49,196 bases of DNA, taken from NCBI GenBank assembly GCA_947088865.1, contig CAMUHY010000021.1:1-49196 (forward strand), written 5' to 3'. Of this stretch, positions 24,895 to 33,343 are shown piece after piece. Numbering within the stretch: the first letter of the stretch is position 1; each line of letters starts with the position of its first letter. The notes below the pieces were generated by a model. The model was not told where the DNA came from. It made no database searches and saw only the letters and a program-made list of their open reading frames with translations. This DNA is from an uncultured Eubacterium sp. (GTDB lineage: Bacteria > Bacillota > Clostridia > Lachnospirales > Lachnospiraceae). Position numbers and translations under genes: made by a program.

Positions 24895-26592
24895 ATGTTT
24901 TTTCCAGAAAAATTGACATGTATGTGGCTTAAACAAGCATATAAAAATGGTCTGAAATCAGAAGAATTAATTGATGAAATTATCAAAAGAACGGAAATGT
25001 ATAAGGATTATCATATTTGGATTGTGAAACCTACAATGGAAATCCTAAAGCAATATTTTGAAAAATTGCCTGCTGATAGAGAGAGCTTACCGCTGTGGGG
25101 AATCCCTTTTGCTGTTAAGGATAATATTGATGTTGCCAATATGCCAACGACAGCGGCTTGTCCAGATTACAGTTATATTCCCACAAAAAACGCATTTGTG
25201 GTAGAACAGTTGATTCAGGCAGGGGCAATACCAATTGGAAAAACGAATTTGGACCAGTTTGCAACAGGGCTAGTTGGAACAAGAAGTCCTTACGGAGAAG
25301 TTTATAATGCGTATCAGTCCGAATTGATAAGCGGCGGTTCAAGCTCAGGGTCAGCCGTCAGCGTAGCGCTTGGTATGGCGGCATTTTCATTGGGAACAGA
25401 TACGGCAGGCTCAGGTAGAGTTCCAGCAATGTTAAATACTCTGGTGGGCTTAAAGCCAGCGATAGGTTCTTGGTCAACTTCTGGTGTTGTTCCGGCTTGC
25501 GCAAGTTTGGATTGCGTCACTGTATTTGCCAATAATATACAAGATGCAGAATTGATTGATACTTATGCAAAAGGCTATGACAAAGAGTGTGCTTGGTCAA
25601 GGATTTTTGAGGAAAAGGGAAAAATGCTGCCTAAAAAAGTTTATCTTCCTATGGATGAGCCAACATTTTACGGCGATTTTGCAAAGCAGTATCAGGAAAA
25701 ATGGAATAAGGCAGTTTGTCGAATAAAAAGGCTTGGCATAAAAGTTGAATATATTGATTATCAAATGTTTGAAAAAGCGGCATTGATACTGTATGAGGGT
25801 GCATATATTGCAGAGCGCTGGCAAGATTTAAAAGATTTTATTGAAAGTCATCCAAAAAAAATTTTTCCAGTGACAGAAAAAATACTTCGTTCGGGAGGAG
25901 CAAAAGAGCAGACAGCTTCAAAACTTTTTGGAAATTTGCATGAATTGCAAGCGTATAAGCAAAAAACCAGCGAATTATTAAAGGATAGTGTAATGATTAT
26001 GCCTACGGCGGGCGGAACATTTACAAGGGAGCAAGTTCGCCAAAATCCAATTGACACAAACAGTCAGATGGGATTATATACGAATCATTGTAACTTGTTA
26101 GACCTTATGGCTGTTGCAGTTCCTGAAAACAGCACCGATTACAATTATCCGTTTGGAATTACTGTATTTGGACGCAGTGATAATAAAAATCTTGTATTAA
26201 GTTTTGCAGAAAAATTTTTATCTTCAGAAACCATGCCGATTGCTGTTTGTGGTTTACATAAAAAAGACAGGGCGTTGGAATATCAGTTGACGGAATTAGG
26301 TGCAGAATTTGAGATGCACACGCATACATCAAACAATTACAAATTATATGAATTAAATACATTGCCTGTCAAGCCCGGAATGATAAGAAGTCATCACGGT
26401 GAGACAAAAGCAATTGAGGTTGATGTATATAACATTCCCAAAATAAATTTTGGAAAATTGATGGAGCAAGTGTCACAGCCTTTAAGTATAGGAGATATTC
26501 AATTAGAGGACGAACGGATTGTTAAAGGATTTTTGTGTGAAAATGCAGGGTTGCTTGACGCTAAGGATATCACTCAATCCGGAAAATTTTAA
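24895..26592 (+). CDS. atzF: Allophanate hydrolase
   Basis: About 565 aa. Hydrolyses allophanate to two ammonia and two CO2, the last step of the urea/guanidine carboxylase pathway. The amidase-signature Ser-Ser-Lys triad is present: Lys in FAVKDNIDV, Ser in GGSSSGSAVS and nucleophile Ser in DTAGSGRVPA. The remainder matches the usual C-terminal domain of allophanate hydrolases (TVFGRSDNKN, LTELGAEF, KPGMIRSHHGE). ATG at 24895 chosen over the GTG at 24892 because AGGAGG is 7 bases upstream. It is tightly coupled to the carboxylase. Confidence 0.93.
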   Translation: MFFPEKLTCMWLKQAYKNGLKSEELIDEIIKRTEMYKDYHIWIVKPTMEILKQYFEKLPADRESLPLWGIPFAVKDNIDVANMPTTAACPDYSYIPTKNAFVVEQLIQAGAIPIGKTNLDQFATGLVGTRSPYGEVYNAYQSELISGGSSSGSAVSVALGMAAFSLGTDTAGSGRVPAMLNTLVGLKPAIGSWSTSGVVPACASLDCVTVFANNIQDAELIDTYAKGYDKECAWSRIFEEKGKMLPKKVYLPMDEPTFYGDFAKQYQEKWNKAVCRIKRLGIKVEYIDYQMFEKAALILYEGAYIAERWQDLKDFIESHPKKIFPVTEKILRSGGAKEQTASKLFGNLHELQAYKQKTSELLKDSVMIMPTAGGTFTREQVRQNPIDTNSQMGLYTNHCNLLDLMAVAVPENSTDYNYPFGITVFGRSDNKNLVLSFAEKFLSSETMPIAVCGLHKKDRALEYQLTELGAEFEMHTHTSNNYKLYELNTLPVKPGMIRSHHGETKAIEVDVYNIPKINFGKLMEQVSQPLSIGDIQLEDERIVKGFLCENAGLLDAKDITQSGKF

Positions 26593-26625
26593 GAGCGCAA
26601 AATCAGCGCAGAAAAGAGGAAAAAT

Positions 26626-27018
26626 ATGGAATTTGCAAAAGTTGAAATTATTGTTTCTGTCTCAAAGGCAAGTGAGCTTGTAACCAATCTTGGAAAGAAA
26701 AGTCTGCACCAAAAGTTAAGCAAACTTGGCGTCAATGGAATTACAGTGTCAAATGTATTGGGCTGTGGTGTTCAAAATGGGGCATATGAATATGAGATTG
26801 ATTTTAGTGATGACAAGCCTTTACAGTTATTGCCTAAAAGTATGATTATGTTTGTGTGTAAGAAGGAATCCGTAGATGAATTATTGTCTATTGTCAGTGA
26901 GGAATTATATACCGGACATATTGGCGATGGGAAAATATTTGTTTCGGATGTGACCAATATTGTACGAGTGAGAACGGGAGAGCAGGGAATGGACGCGCTT
27001 GAAAAGACGGAATTGTAA
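26626..27018 (+). CDS. PII-family nitrogen regulatory protein, divergent T-loop
   Basis: 130 aa. The C-terminal PII signature is clear (GHIGDGKIFVSDVTNIVRVRTGE). The N-terminal half is more divergent: the T-loop region reads VLGCGVQNGAYEYEIDFSDD rather than the GlnB-type sequence, and the usual uridylylated Tyr is not identifiable. PII proteins bind ATP/ADP and 2-oxoglutarate and control transporters and enzymes. Its position between allophanate hydrolase and an APC permease suggests control of this local pathway, or of uptake, by nitrogen status. Carboxysome- or urea-locus PII-like proteins are alternatives. Confidence 0.8.
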   Translation: MEFAKVEIIVSVSKASELVTNLGKKSLHQKLSKLGVNGITVSNVLGCGVQNGAYEYEIDFSDDKPLQLLPKSMIMFVCKKESVDELLSIVSEELYTGHIGDGKIFVSDVTNIVRVRTGEQGMDALEKTEL

Positions 27019-27100
27019 ATGTAGACCGTTTGATAAAAGCTGCTAAGAAATAGAGTTTGTAGAGCAATGTGTTTATGTGCAAAAATGGAAAGGAAAAAGG

Positions 27101-27159
27101 GGCTGTTGCAAAATAGATGGCAATCACCTATACTAAATTTTAGTTATTTTGCGACAGCC
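27101..27159 (+). repeat. Compact inverted-repeat element before the permease gene
   Basis: GGCTGTTGCAAAATA (27101-27115) pairs with TATTTTGCGACAGCC (27145-27159) over 15 bp with one wobble; the 29-base loop contains the near-palindrome ACTAAATTTTAGT. The arms resemble terminal repeats of several Firmicutes insertion sequences (GGCTGTtGCAAAA type), so this could be a MITE-like relic. It could also act as an attenuator because it ends 15 bases before the permease ATG, although only TTTATA follows. Confidence 0.5.
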
Positions 27160-27173
27160 TTTATAGGAGTGTT

Positions 27174-28589
27174 ATGCAAAAGAAAATAAGTTTATTTAGT
27201 GCTATCTCAACGGGCGTTGGAATGATTATTGCCACAAGCTGTTTTATTCCATTAGCCACAGGTGCTAGTACAGTTGGGATTTCTTTTATATTTGCAATTG
27301 TGGGCGTTTGTCTAGTCAATATGATGGCGGCGGCATCGGTAGCAGAATTAAATGCACTGATGCCCAATTTAACTGGTGGACTGGCACAATATATGCTGGC
27401 GGGTGTTGGTCCAATGATTACCATTGTAACAATGATAGGCGGATATGTTATCAGCAATATATTTGCAGCGCCCGCAGAAGGTGCGATGTTTGCCAATGTA
27501 ATGTGCGAATTTATAGGCGGAAATATTCCGCCGGCAGTATATAGTGTTGCATTGACAATTATCTTAGTGTTAATTAATTTAAGAGGCATTAATATGTCTG
27601 CAATTGTTCAGACAGTTGTTGCAACATTTATGGTGGTTTCATTATTTATACTTGGATTGATTGGAATGTTTGGATTAGGAACAGGACAGACCGTTGAACA
27701 AGAGGCTGTGTTATCAACAGATATTTCAGATATTATGCCATTGACTGTTACAGCATTTTGGCTGTTTATAGGCTCCGAATTTATTGTGCCAATTGGCAAA
27801 GATATGAAAAATCCAAAGAAAAACGTACCTTTGAGTATGTTTTTAAGTCTTGCTATTATGTGTGTTATACAAATTATGATGGTTATTGGATTTAAAAATT
27901 ATACTATATGGGAAGAAGTTGGTGCAGCAGATTCACCACATATTTTATATGCAGTTAATATGTTAGGAAATGTAGGGCGATATTGGATTATTATTGTTGC
28001 AATATTAGCTGCGGTAAGTACACAAAATTCGATTATTTGTTGTGTTTCTGAAATTTGCTGCGGAATGGCTAAAATTAATCTTTTGCCAGCATTATTTCAA
28101 AAGAAAAATAAGAAAGGCGCGCCATATATCGTATTGCTTTTAATGGGAGCTTGTACGATAATTATTGAGGCAACAGGAATTTCATCCGGAAATGAAGTAG
28201 CTTTTTTGATTTTATGTTCATCACTATTTTGGATGTTGGCTTATATTGTCTATCATATCAATGTAATCGTATTAAGAAAAAAAATGAAAAATGCGCCTAG
28301 AAGTTTTAAAGTGCCATTGTTTCCTTTGTTTCAAATAATAGGTATCGTTGTAACAATATATATGATGTGCAATATTTCAACCAATGTAACAGAACGTAAC
28401 CTGATATTTTTGATTTCTTTTATTTTTATGATTGCAATGATTGTCTATGCGTTTTTTTGGTGCAAAAAAAGATTGCAGATGCCATTGCTTAAAAATGTGA
28501 GTATACCAAAAATTATGGCGATGGAATCACCCATGTATCATACTATGCAGCAGGGATTAAAAGAAAAAAATCTAATTGATAACAAGTGA
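27174..28589 (+). CDS. APC-family amino acid/polyamine-type permease
   Basis: 471 aa with about twelve hydrophobic segments. The start has the APC signature FSAISTGVGMIIATSCFIPL with the helix-1 GxG-type break, and the middle shows FWLFIGSEFIVPIGKDMKNPKKNVP, the conserved APC helix 6 / loop region. Likely a cytoplasmic-membrane importer. As the last gene of the nitrogen locus it may bring in guanidine, urea or an amino acid; the substrate cannot be read from the sequence. An AGGAG RBS lies 5 bases before ATG. Confidence 0.85.
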   Translation: MQKKISLFSAISTGVGMIIATSCFIPLATGASTVGISFIFAIVGVCLVNMMAAASVAELNALMPNLTGGLAQYMLAGVGPMITIVTMIGGYVISNIFAAPAEGAMFANVMCEFIGGNIPPAVYSVALTIILVLINLRGINMSAIVQTVVATFMVVSLFILGLIGMFGLGTGQTVEQEAVLSTDISDIMPLTVTAFWLFIGSEFIVPIGKDMKNPKKNVPLSMFLSLAIMCVIQIMMVIGFKNYTIWEEVGAADSPHILYAVNMLGNVGRYWIIIVAILAAVSTQNSIICCVSEICCGMAKINLLPALFQKKNKKGAPYIVLLLMGACTIIIEATGISSGNEVAFLILCSSLFWMLAYIVYHINVIVLRKKMKNAPRSFKVPLFPLFQIIGIVVTIYMMCNISTNVTERNLIFLISFIFMIAMIVYAFFWCKKRLQMPLLKNVSIPKIMAMESPMYHTMQQGLKEKNLIDNK

Positions 28590-28662
28590 CAAAATATATT
28601 TTTTATTATATAATGTGGAACAGAACAACGGTTTAACCAAAATTGAAAGGGCAGAAAGGAAG

Positions 28663-28932
28663 ATGATGGAAGAAGGAAAGTATTTTAAACAGGCATTATC
28701 TTCTTTTTCTGCCGATGTAGCATATGCAGATGCGATAAGGCATCTGTATGATAAGGGACTAGATATTGCCCAAATTAAAAAACAGTTGTCTTATCCTGTT
28801 TCCATAGATATTATTGAAAAGGTAATACAAGATTATGAGACAAAAAAGAATACAAAAACAGATAATATCTTTGTGGAAGATGTAGATAAGTATGGAAGAA
28901 AAAGTTTTCGATTGGTAAAAAAGGAGGTATAG
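28663..28932 (+). CDS. Small hypothetical protein upstream of the Imm51-like gene
   Basis: About 90 aa from ATG at 28663 (or 28666), chosen for AAAGGA just upstream; an in-frame TTG at 28576, inside the permease 3' end, is less likely. Soluble, helical, with AYADAIRHLYDKGLDIAQIK resembling a helix-turn-helix-like segment. No family recognised with confidence. It ends one base before the GTG of the Imm51-like gene, so the two form a unit. Confidence 0.55.
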   Translation: MMEEGKYFKQALSSFSADVAYADAIRHLYDKGLDIAQIKKQLSYPVSIDIIEKVIQDYETKKNTKTDNIFVEDVDKYGRKSFRLVKKEV

Positions 28933-28933
28933 T

Positions 28934-29296
28934 GTGGAAAATAATCATGTGTCAATGATAGAAACAGATAAGAGTATTTCCGTGAGTTTTTATGTGGAAA
29001 ATAAAGAGATTTTAGCCATTGGTGAAAAGATGAATGAAATCAATGAAGAGGCTTATATGAATGGCTATAACTGGGAGGCGTTTTTTAATTATTATCTTGA
29101 AAAAAATGCCCCTGATGTGCTTGAAGGTATGGAGACAGACCCGGAGGCAGGCATGTATTCAGCATATTATAAAAAAACGCCTGAAAATAAATTAAAGGCT
29201 CAAAAATTTATGGAAATTATTTGTTCTCTGGTGGACAATGAGGAAGAACTTTATCGTATCGTCAGAGAAGAAGGCGATAACATTGAGTGGGACTAG
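28934..29296 (+). CDS. Imm51-family immunity-like protein
   Basis: 120 aa, GTG start 6 bases after AGGAGG. The sequence SVSFYVENKEILAIGEKM, EEAYMNGYNWEAFFNYYL and DPEAGMYSAYY is what I recall for Imm51 immunity proteins of polymorphic toxin systems. The protein is acidic and soluble. No toxin is adjacent. It probably protects against a toxin from neighbours or one lost from this locus. Confidence 0.7.
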   Translation: MENNHVSMIETDKSISVSFYVENKEILAIGEKMNEINEEAYMNGYNWEAFFNYYLEKNAPDVLEGMETDPEAGMYSAYYKKTPENKLKAQKFMEIICSLVDNEEELYRIVREEGDNIEWD

Positions 29297-29309
29297 TTTT
29301 CACGCAACG

Positions 29310-29867
29310 TTATTCTTCTTCCATTAAACCATATAGAATACTATTAGTAAGCTGATTACAGGTAGTTTCATCAAAAAAGAAACACAGAATATGGTATATT
29401 TTTTTGGCTGCATACAAAACATCTTGCTTATAAATGACAGTTAAAGGCAGCAGCAAGAGAAAAATGCGGTCGTCTATATGGTCTTGTGTATATTTAAATA
29501 AATCTGCAAATGGAAAAATAAAAATAGAATATTCTCCCCCTGTGCATCCAATTTGATTATTATTGATATAATAGACGATATCACAGGGGTGAAATTCGAT
29601 TTTTAAAATTTGAGCAGATGTAAGATTATAAGTAAATGTTTTTGGATTATCGATATAACCATCCGATTCATCTAAAATTCCATCATAATATCCAGTAAAA
29701 TTGTCCCACCATTCAATATCCGTTGGTATAGTTTCTTCAATAATTTCACTTAATGACATGTCGGTTTTTCTATCTAAAGCAGTAGGAAAGGATAAAGCGA
29801 TAAAATTTAACCAAAATTTTTTATTAGAAAAATTAAAATCCTCTGAAATTATATTGATGTTATTCAT
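29310..29867 (-). CDS. Imm19-like putative immunity protein
   Basis: About 185 aa from ATG at 29867, preferred because GAGG stands 6 bases upstream on the minus strand; an upstream ATG at 29939 gives 209 aa and overlaps the preceding gene. Segments SEDFNFSNKKFWLNFIAL, LKIEFHPCDIVYYINNNQIG and CTGGEYSIFIF resemble Imm19 proteins. Soluble, no signal peptide. It is the last gene of a minus-strand trio with the NADAR-like and GLUG-type genes. Identification is from memory of the family pattern, so moderate. Confidence 0.55.
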   Translation of the reverse strand: MNNINIISEDFNFSNKKFWLNFIALSFPTALDRKTDMSLSEIIEETIPTDIEWWDNFTGYYDGILDESDGYIDNPKTFTYNLTSAQILKIEFHPCDIVYYINNNQIGCTGGEYSIFIFPFADLFKYTQDHIDDRIFLLLLPLTVIYKQDVLYAAKKIYHILCFFFDETTCNQLTNSILYGLMEEE

Positions 29868-29926
29868 ATAAATCCTCATTTCTGCGCTGCTATTGGTGCA
29901 AAAATCTTTAGATTCTTTTAGTGACT

Positions 29927-30580
29927 TTATGTCAAGCATTTTCCATAAACGAGTTTTAAAAAGTTTTCACTTGATGAAAGCGCTTCTGATAATATATGCT
30001 TTGTTGATAATCCAATAAAAGCTGCTGCCGCTTTGGCTTGACAATTAATAGATTTTTGAGGGTTAAACTCAATATCTGAAAAACTGTCATAACAAAGCAA
30101 TTGTTCGGCAAGCTCTTTATTTTGAGATAAGGCATTGATATACAGCCAATTATAAAATAAATCTTTTGGTTCAAGAGGATAGCTGTTATTAAAATATTGA
30201 AATTGCGTTAATGCTCCGCTTGTCTTTAATCGCTCATCTTTTTTAGCCTCTCTTGATGTTTTATCAAACAAATCCATATAAGGACCGCCATTTTCAAAAA
30301 CTTTACTGCCTTGAAAGGCACATTCTACGGAAAATGTTTTTGTATCGTTGGTTAAGGTTAAGTTAAAAGCGCTTAGTGAAATACCAAGATTGATAGTGCT
30401 TTTTGATGAAATTTCCAAAACATTTCTATCAGGGTAACGATTTAAATAGGCTTCATGCAAGCTTTTTATACATTTTTGCTTTTGTGACAAGGAAAAGCCA
30501 GAATAAAATTGAAAATCAACATGGATGGCTTCATAAAATGGGGGTTTTGTTATTGCGTGATAAATAGGTCGATTTGCCAT
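29927..30580 (-). CDS. NADAR-like protein, DarT1-associated antitoxin type
   Basis: 217 aa with a strong RBS (AAAGGAG) before ATG. It starts MANRPIYHA, has GFSLSQKQKCIKSLHEAY, then the NADAR-like core: LEISSKS, LSAFNL, VECAFQGSKVFENGGPY and later CYDSFSDIEFNPQKSINCQA. This matches my recollection of the family once named DUF6977 and now described as DarT1-associated NADAR antitoxins, which remove ADP-ribose placed on guanine in DNA by the DarT toxin. DarT is normally the neighbour; here none is visible, the next gene being Imm19-like. It would thus be an orphan antitoxin. Housekeeping NADAR functions are an alternative. Confidence 0.65.
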   Translation of the reverse strand: MANRPIYHAITKPPFYEAIHVDFQFYSGFSLSQKQKCIKSLHEAYLNRYPDRNVLEISSKSTINLGISLSAFNLTLTNDTKTFSVECAFQGSKVFENGGPYMDLFDKTSREAKKDERLKTSGALTQFQYFNNSYPLEPKDLFYNWLYINALSQNKELAEQLLCYDSFSDIEFNPQKSINCQAKAAAAFIGLSTKHILSEALSSSENFLKLVYGKCLT

Positions 30581-30582
30581 GA

Positions 30583-31950
30583 TTATCTCCTTTTTTTCTT
30601 ATAATGATTTTTTTTGTGATATCGTTTGTTGCGTAAATAAATATTTACAATAACGATGGTAATTACCATAAATATTAATAGAGCCGATATTACATATATC
30701 ACAAGTTTTAGCGAATCTGTGGAAGCATTATCATTTGATGTTGTGGAATCCTCTTTGTTTGTTGCTAAGCTTGTTGTTGATTCTGTGGCATTTGCTGCTG
30801 CAAGACTTTCTTTTTTAGCATCTTCAATTGCTTTTAAATCGGATTGATATAATGTGTAATTGTCGGTGTAAGTATATCCGCATTGTGAACAAGTATAAGT
30901 TGTATATCCGTATTGTTCGTCGGTGCTTTCAGTTACGGTTTTTGTATATTGAGGATTTTCGCACATATCTGGAAGCAGTATTGTATCGTAGTCATAATGT
31001 TCATCTCTTGTAAAATTGGCGCTGCAGCCACCCCAATCATAAGACCAATGCAATACTTCTCCAACATATTCTGCACAGTAGGCTCTTCTGTCTTCATTAT
31101 CTTCAAAAAAAGATATGATACCTTCTATATGATTATTTGTAATATAAGAGGTGTATTGTGTGCCAGCAGGGTACAGCGCAAACATACCAACGAGACCGCC
31201 ATTATGGACATACCCATAATCAGATACAAAACCATTTATTTTCACATTGCAGTCGCCAAGACCAATATAACCAGTAGCGTAAGCACCGCCTAAAAATTGT
31301 TCATTTTTTTCCGTCTTATTATTGTCAATACATATCAATGTCATATCAGCATTTGTTCGGTCAATGGCGCCATTGCCAAAACCTGCAATACCACCGACAC
31401 CAAACATTTTAGCTGTTGTTGTAAGACTTAAATTTCCTGAGATTGTGCAGTCTTTAATAGAGCTTTTATCCATATATCCTGCGATGCCGCCAATAAAACA
31501 AGGTGTGTCGCAATTGATATCTGCGCGGATATTGACAAGATTTAAATTCGATACAATAGCTTCTTCTTCAAGAATATCAAAAAAGCCGCAAAACACAGTA
31601 TCATATGTTTTCATATTGCCATCATAAGAAGTTCTTATTGTATTTCCAGTTTCCTTGATTGTAACATTAAGTATGGAATGTCCATTGCCGTCAAAAGTAC
31701 CTGTGAAGGTTAGAGGAATCCAATTTTTGCCAAATAAATCTAAATCATTCATAAGAATATAATCGCCAGAAGGATTGTCTTTTATCTTTAATAGGTCGTC
31801 ATAGGAAGTGATAGGCGTTGAATCTTGTGCATATACTATAAAATGATTCTTATTTAGCATAAGTATAAAAATGATACTGTACATTAAAAGAGCAGAAAAA
31901 ATAAATAAATAGGCGTGCTTTTTTAAGGTGCGATTCAAATAAATGTTCAT
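30583..31950 (-). CDS. Membrane-anchored surface protein with GLUG-type beta-helix
   Basis: 455 aa. An N-terminal basic plus hydrophobic stretch (YLFIFSALLMYSIIFILML) acts as signal peptide or anchor. Residues about 40-280 hold GLUG-like repeats typical of right-handed beta-helix adhesins: FTGTFDGNGHSI, FIGGIAGYMDKSSI, GVGGIAGFGNGAI and HNGGLVGMF. Near 330-365 a Cys pair CSQCGYTYTDNY resembles a small bacterial Ig/zinc-ribbon-like unit. A low-complexity Ser/Thr/Asn stretch is followed by a single membrane segment and a very basic tail. Probably a cell-surface adhesin. It lies 2 bases before the NADAR-like gene, implying one transcript. Confidence 0.75.
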   Translation of the reverse strand: MNIYLNRTLKKHAYLFIFSALLMYSIIFILMLNKNHFIVYAQDSTPITSYDDLLKIKDNPSGDYILMNDLDLFGKNWIPLTFTGTFDGNGHSILNVTIKETGNTIRTSYDGNMKTYDTVFCGFFDILEEEAIVSNLNLVNIRADINCDTPCFIGGIAGYMDKSSIKDCTISGNLSLTTTAKMFGVGGIAGFGNGAIDRTNADMTLICIDNNKTEKNEQFLGGAYATGYIGLGDCNVKINGFVSDYGYVHNGGLVGMFALYPAGTQYTSYITNNHIEGIISFFEDNEDRRAYCAEYVGEVLHWSYDWGGCSANFTRDEHYDYDTILLPDMCENPQYTKTVTESTDEQYGYTTYTCSQCGYTYTDNYTLYQSDLKAIEDAKKESLAAANATESTTSLATNKEDSTTSNDNASTDSLKLVIYVISALLIFMVITIVIVNIYLRNKRYHKKNHYKKKRR

Positions 31951-32156
31951 TTTAGAGAGGAGTCCTTTCTTACATATTTTGTTAGTTCCTTTATTTGGTT
32001 ATTTCGTATATAATTAAGCAAAGGTCTGAACATAAGTAATTATAGACATTTTGTTTTTATATTTCAAGTCAAAGAACAGGTTGTCCGAATAATAGAGGGG
32101 TTAGTGATAGGGTTAGGTTACTTGATGTTCATACAAAGGAAAGGAGTTTATTGTAA

Positions 32157-33212
32157 ATGATGAAAAGAAAAGTCATATCTGTTATTCTTTTAATGGTGCT
32201 AGTAGTGAGCGGATTATTGACGAATGGAGCAGTTTGGCAGGTACAAGCTGCAAATCGAGTATTAAAGGAAGGAAGTATAGGAATGGATGTCTCATCACAT
32301 CAATATGTTGATTGGGACACGGTAAAAAAAGATAATTACATAAAATTTGCAATATTAAGATGTGGTTATGGTGATGATGATGTGGAACAAGATGATTCAC
32401 AGTTTCAAAGAAATGTCGCAGAATGTAAAAGATTAAATATACCATTTGGAGTGTATTTATATTCCTATGCAGTCAATGAGAAGGAAGCCCTAAGCGAAGC
32501 CAATCATATTAAGCGTATGATTGGTGATTCAAAGCCGGAAATGGGCGTGTATCTGGATGTTGAAGACACAGCGTATTATTTAAAACATGGTCTTAATGTG
32601 TATACCGATGAAGGGAGAAGGAAGCTGACAGACTTGGTGAAAATGGTGTTGAATAATCTATCTGATACAGGGTGGCGTACAGGCATATATTCCAGTTATA
32701 ATTATTATGCAAATATATTATATGCGGATGAATTATCCGCTTATAGATGGATAGCAAGCTGGCCTGATTTGGACAATCCAAACAAAGTTTTAGAGGCAGA
32801 AAATAAGGTGAGACAGATGAATGGCGTGCTGTGGCAGTATCGCAGTGATGGCAGAGTACATGGTGTATTTAACGCAAATCATCAACCTGGCAACGTGGAT
32901 TTGGACGAGCTTCTTGTCGATTGGGTATTAGGTCAAGATGAAGCAGATACAAAGCCAGGTGGTTCAAATTCACAAGAATGTGTGCCAGGCGCATTAGGCG
33001 ACGTCAATAATGATGGTTTTATCAATATCAGCGATGCTGTTGTATTAAAAAAGTATCTTGCAGGATATGATGTACATATTAATATAAAAGCCGCCAATGT
33101 GAATAAGGATTATGATGAGGAACAAAAAGATTTAATTTCTGTTGGTGATGTGATTATTATATTAAAACATTTGGCTGGGATTGATACAATAAAGTTGGGC
33201 GAAGTTGTTTAA
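32157..33212 (+). CDS. Secreted GH25 lysozyme with C-terminal dockerin
   Basis: 351 aa. A typical signal peptide (basic start, VISVILLMVLVVSGLLTNG) is followed by a GH25 muramidase domain about 40-260: IGMDVSSHQYVDWD, FAILRCGYG, GVYLDVEDTAYY with the acidic catalytic pair and LWQYRSDG. The C-terminal 75 residues are a type I dockerin with two calcium-loop repeats, GDVNNDGFINISDAVVLKKYL and a second around ISVGDVIIILKHLAG. GH25 enzymes cut the MurNAc-GlcNAc bond of peptidoglycan. The dockerin should tether it to a cohesin scaffold on or around the cell. RBS AAGGAG lies about 10 bases before ATG. It is divergent from the GLUG gene. Confidence 0.92.
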   Translation: MMKRKVISVILLMVLVVSGLLTNGAVWQVQAANRVLKEGSIGMDVSSHQYVDWDTVKKDNYIKFAILRCGYGDDDVEQDDSQFQRNVAECKRLNIPFGVYLYSYAVNEKEALSEANHIKRMIGDSKPEMGVYLDVEDTAYYLKHGLNVYTDEGRRKLTDLVKMVLNNLSDTGWRTGIYSSYNYYANILYADELSAYRWIASWPDLDNPNKVLEAENKVRQMNGVLWQYRSDGRVHGVFNANHQPGNVDLDELLVDWVLGQDEADTKPGGSNSQECVPGALGDVNNDGFINISDAVVLKKYLAGYDVHINIKAANVNKDYDEEQKDLISVGDVIIILKHLAGIDTIKLGEVV

Positions 33213-33289
33213 GAACAATTAAATAGGACAAGCAGTTTTGACTGCAAACATAGTGATAAATTTTAGGTTTCACTATATATATATTTATG

Positions 33290-33324
33290 ATATAATAGCC
33301 ACAGTGGAGCTGTGGCTATTATAT
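33290..33324 (+). terminator. Terminator after the GH25 gene
   Basis: A 15-bp perfect stem (ATATAATAGCCACAG with CTGTGGCTATTATAT) with a 5-base loop and T-rich tail. It lies about 78 bases after the stop codon and could end transcripts in both directions. Confidence 0.8.
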
Positions 33325-33343
33325 TTTATAAAAGCAATTTTTT

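Noticed and set aside
29310-29939. DarT toxin as partner of the NADAR-like gene
   Set aside because: The neighbouring protein shows Imm19-like segments and no DarT NAD-binding or catalytic Glu motif that I can see.
30656-31627. Four plus-strand ORFs up to 126 aa
   Set aside because: All are complementary to the GLUG-type surface protein gene and lack RBSs.
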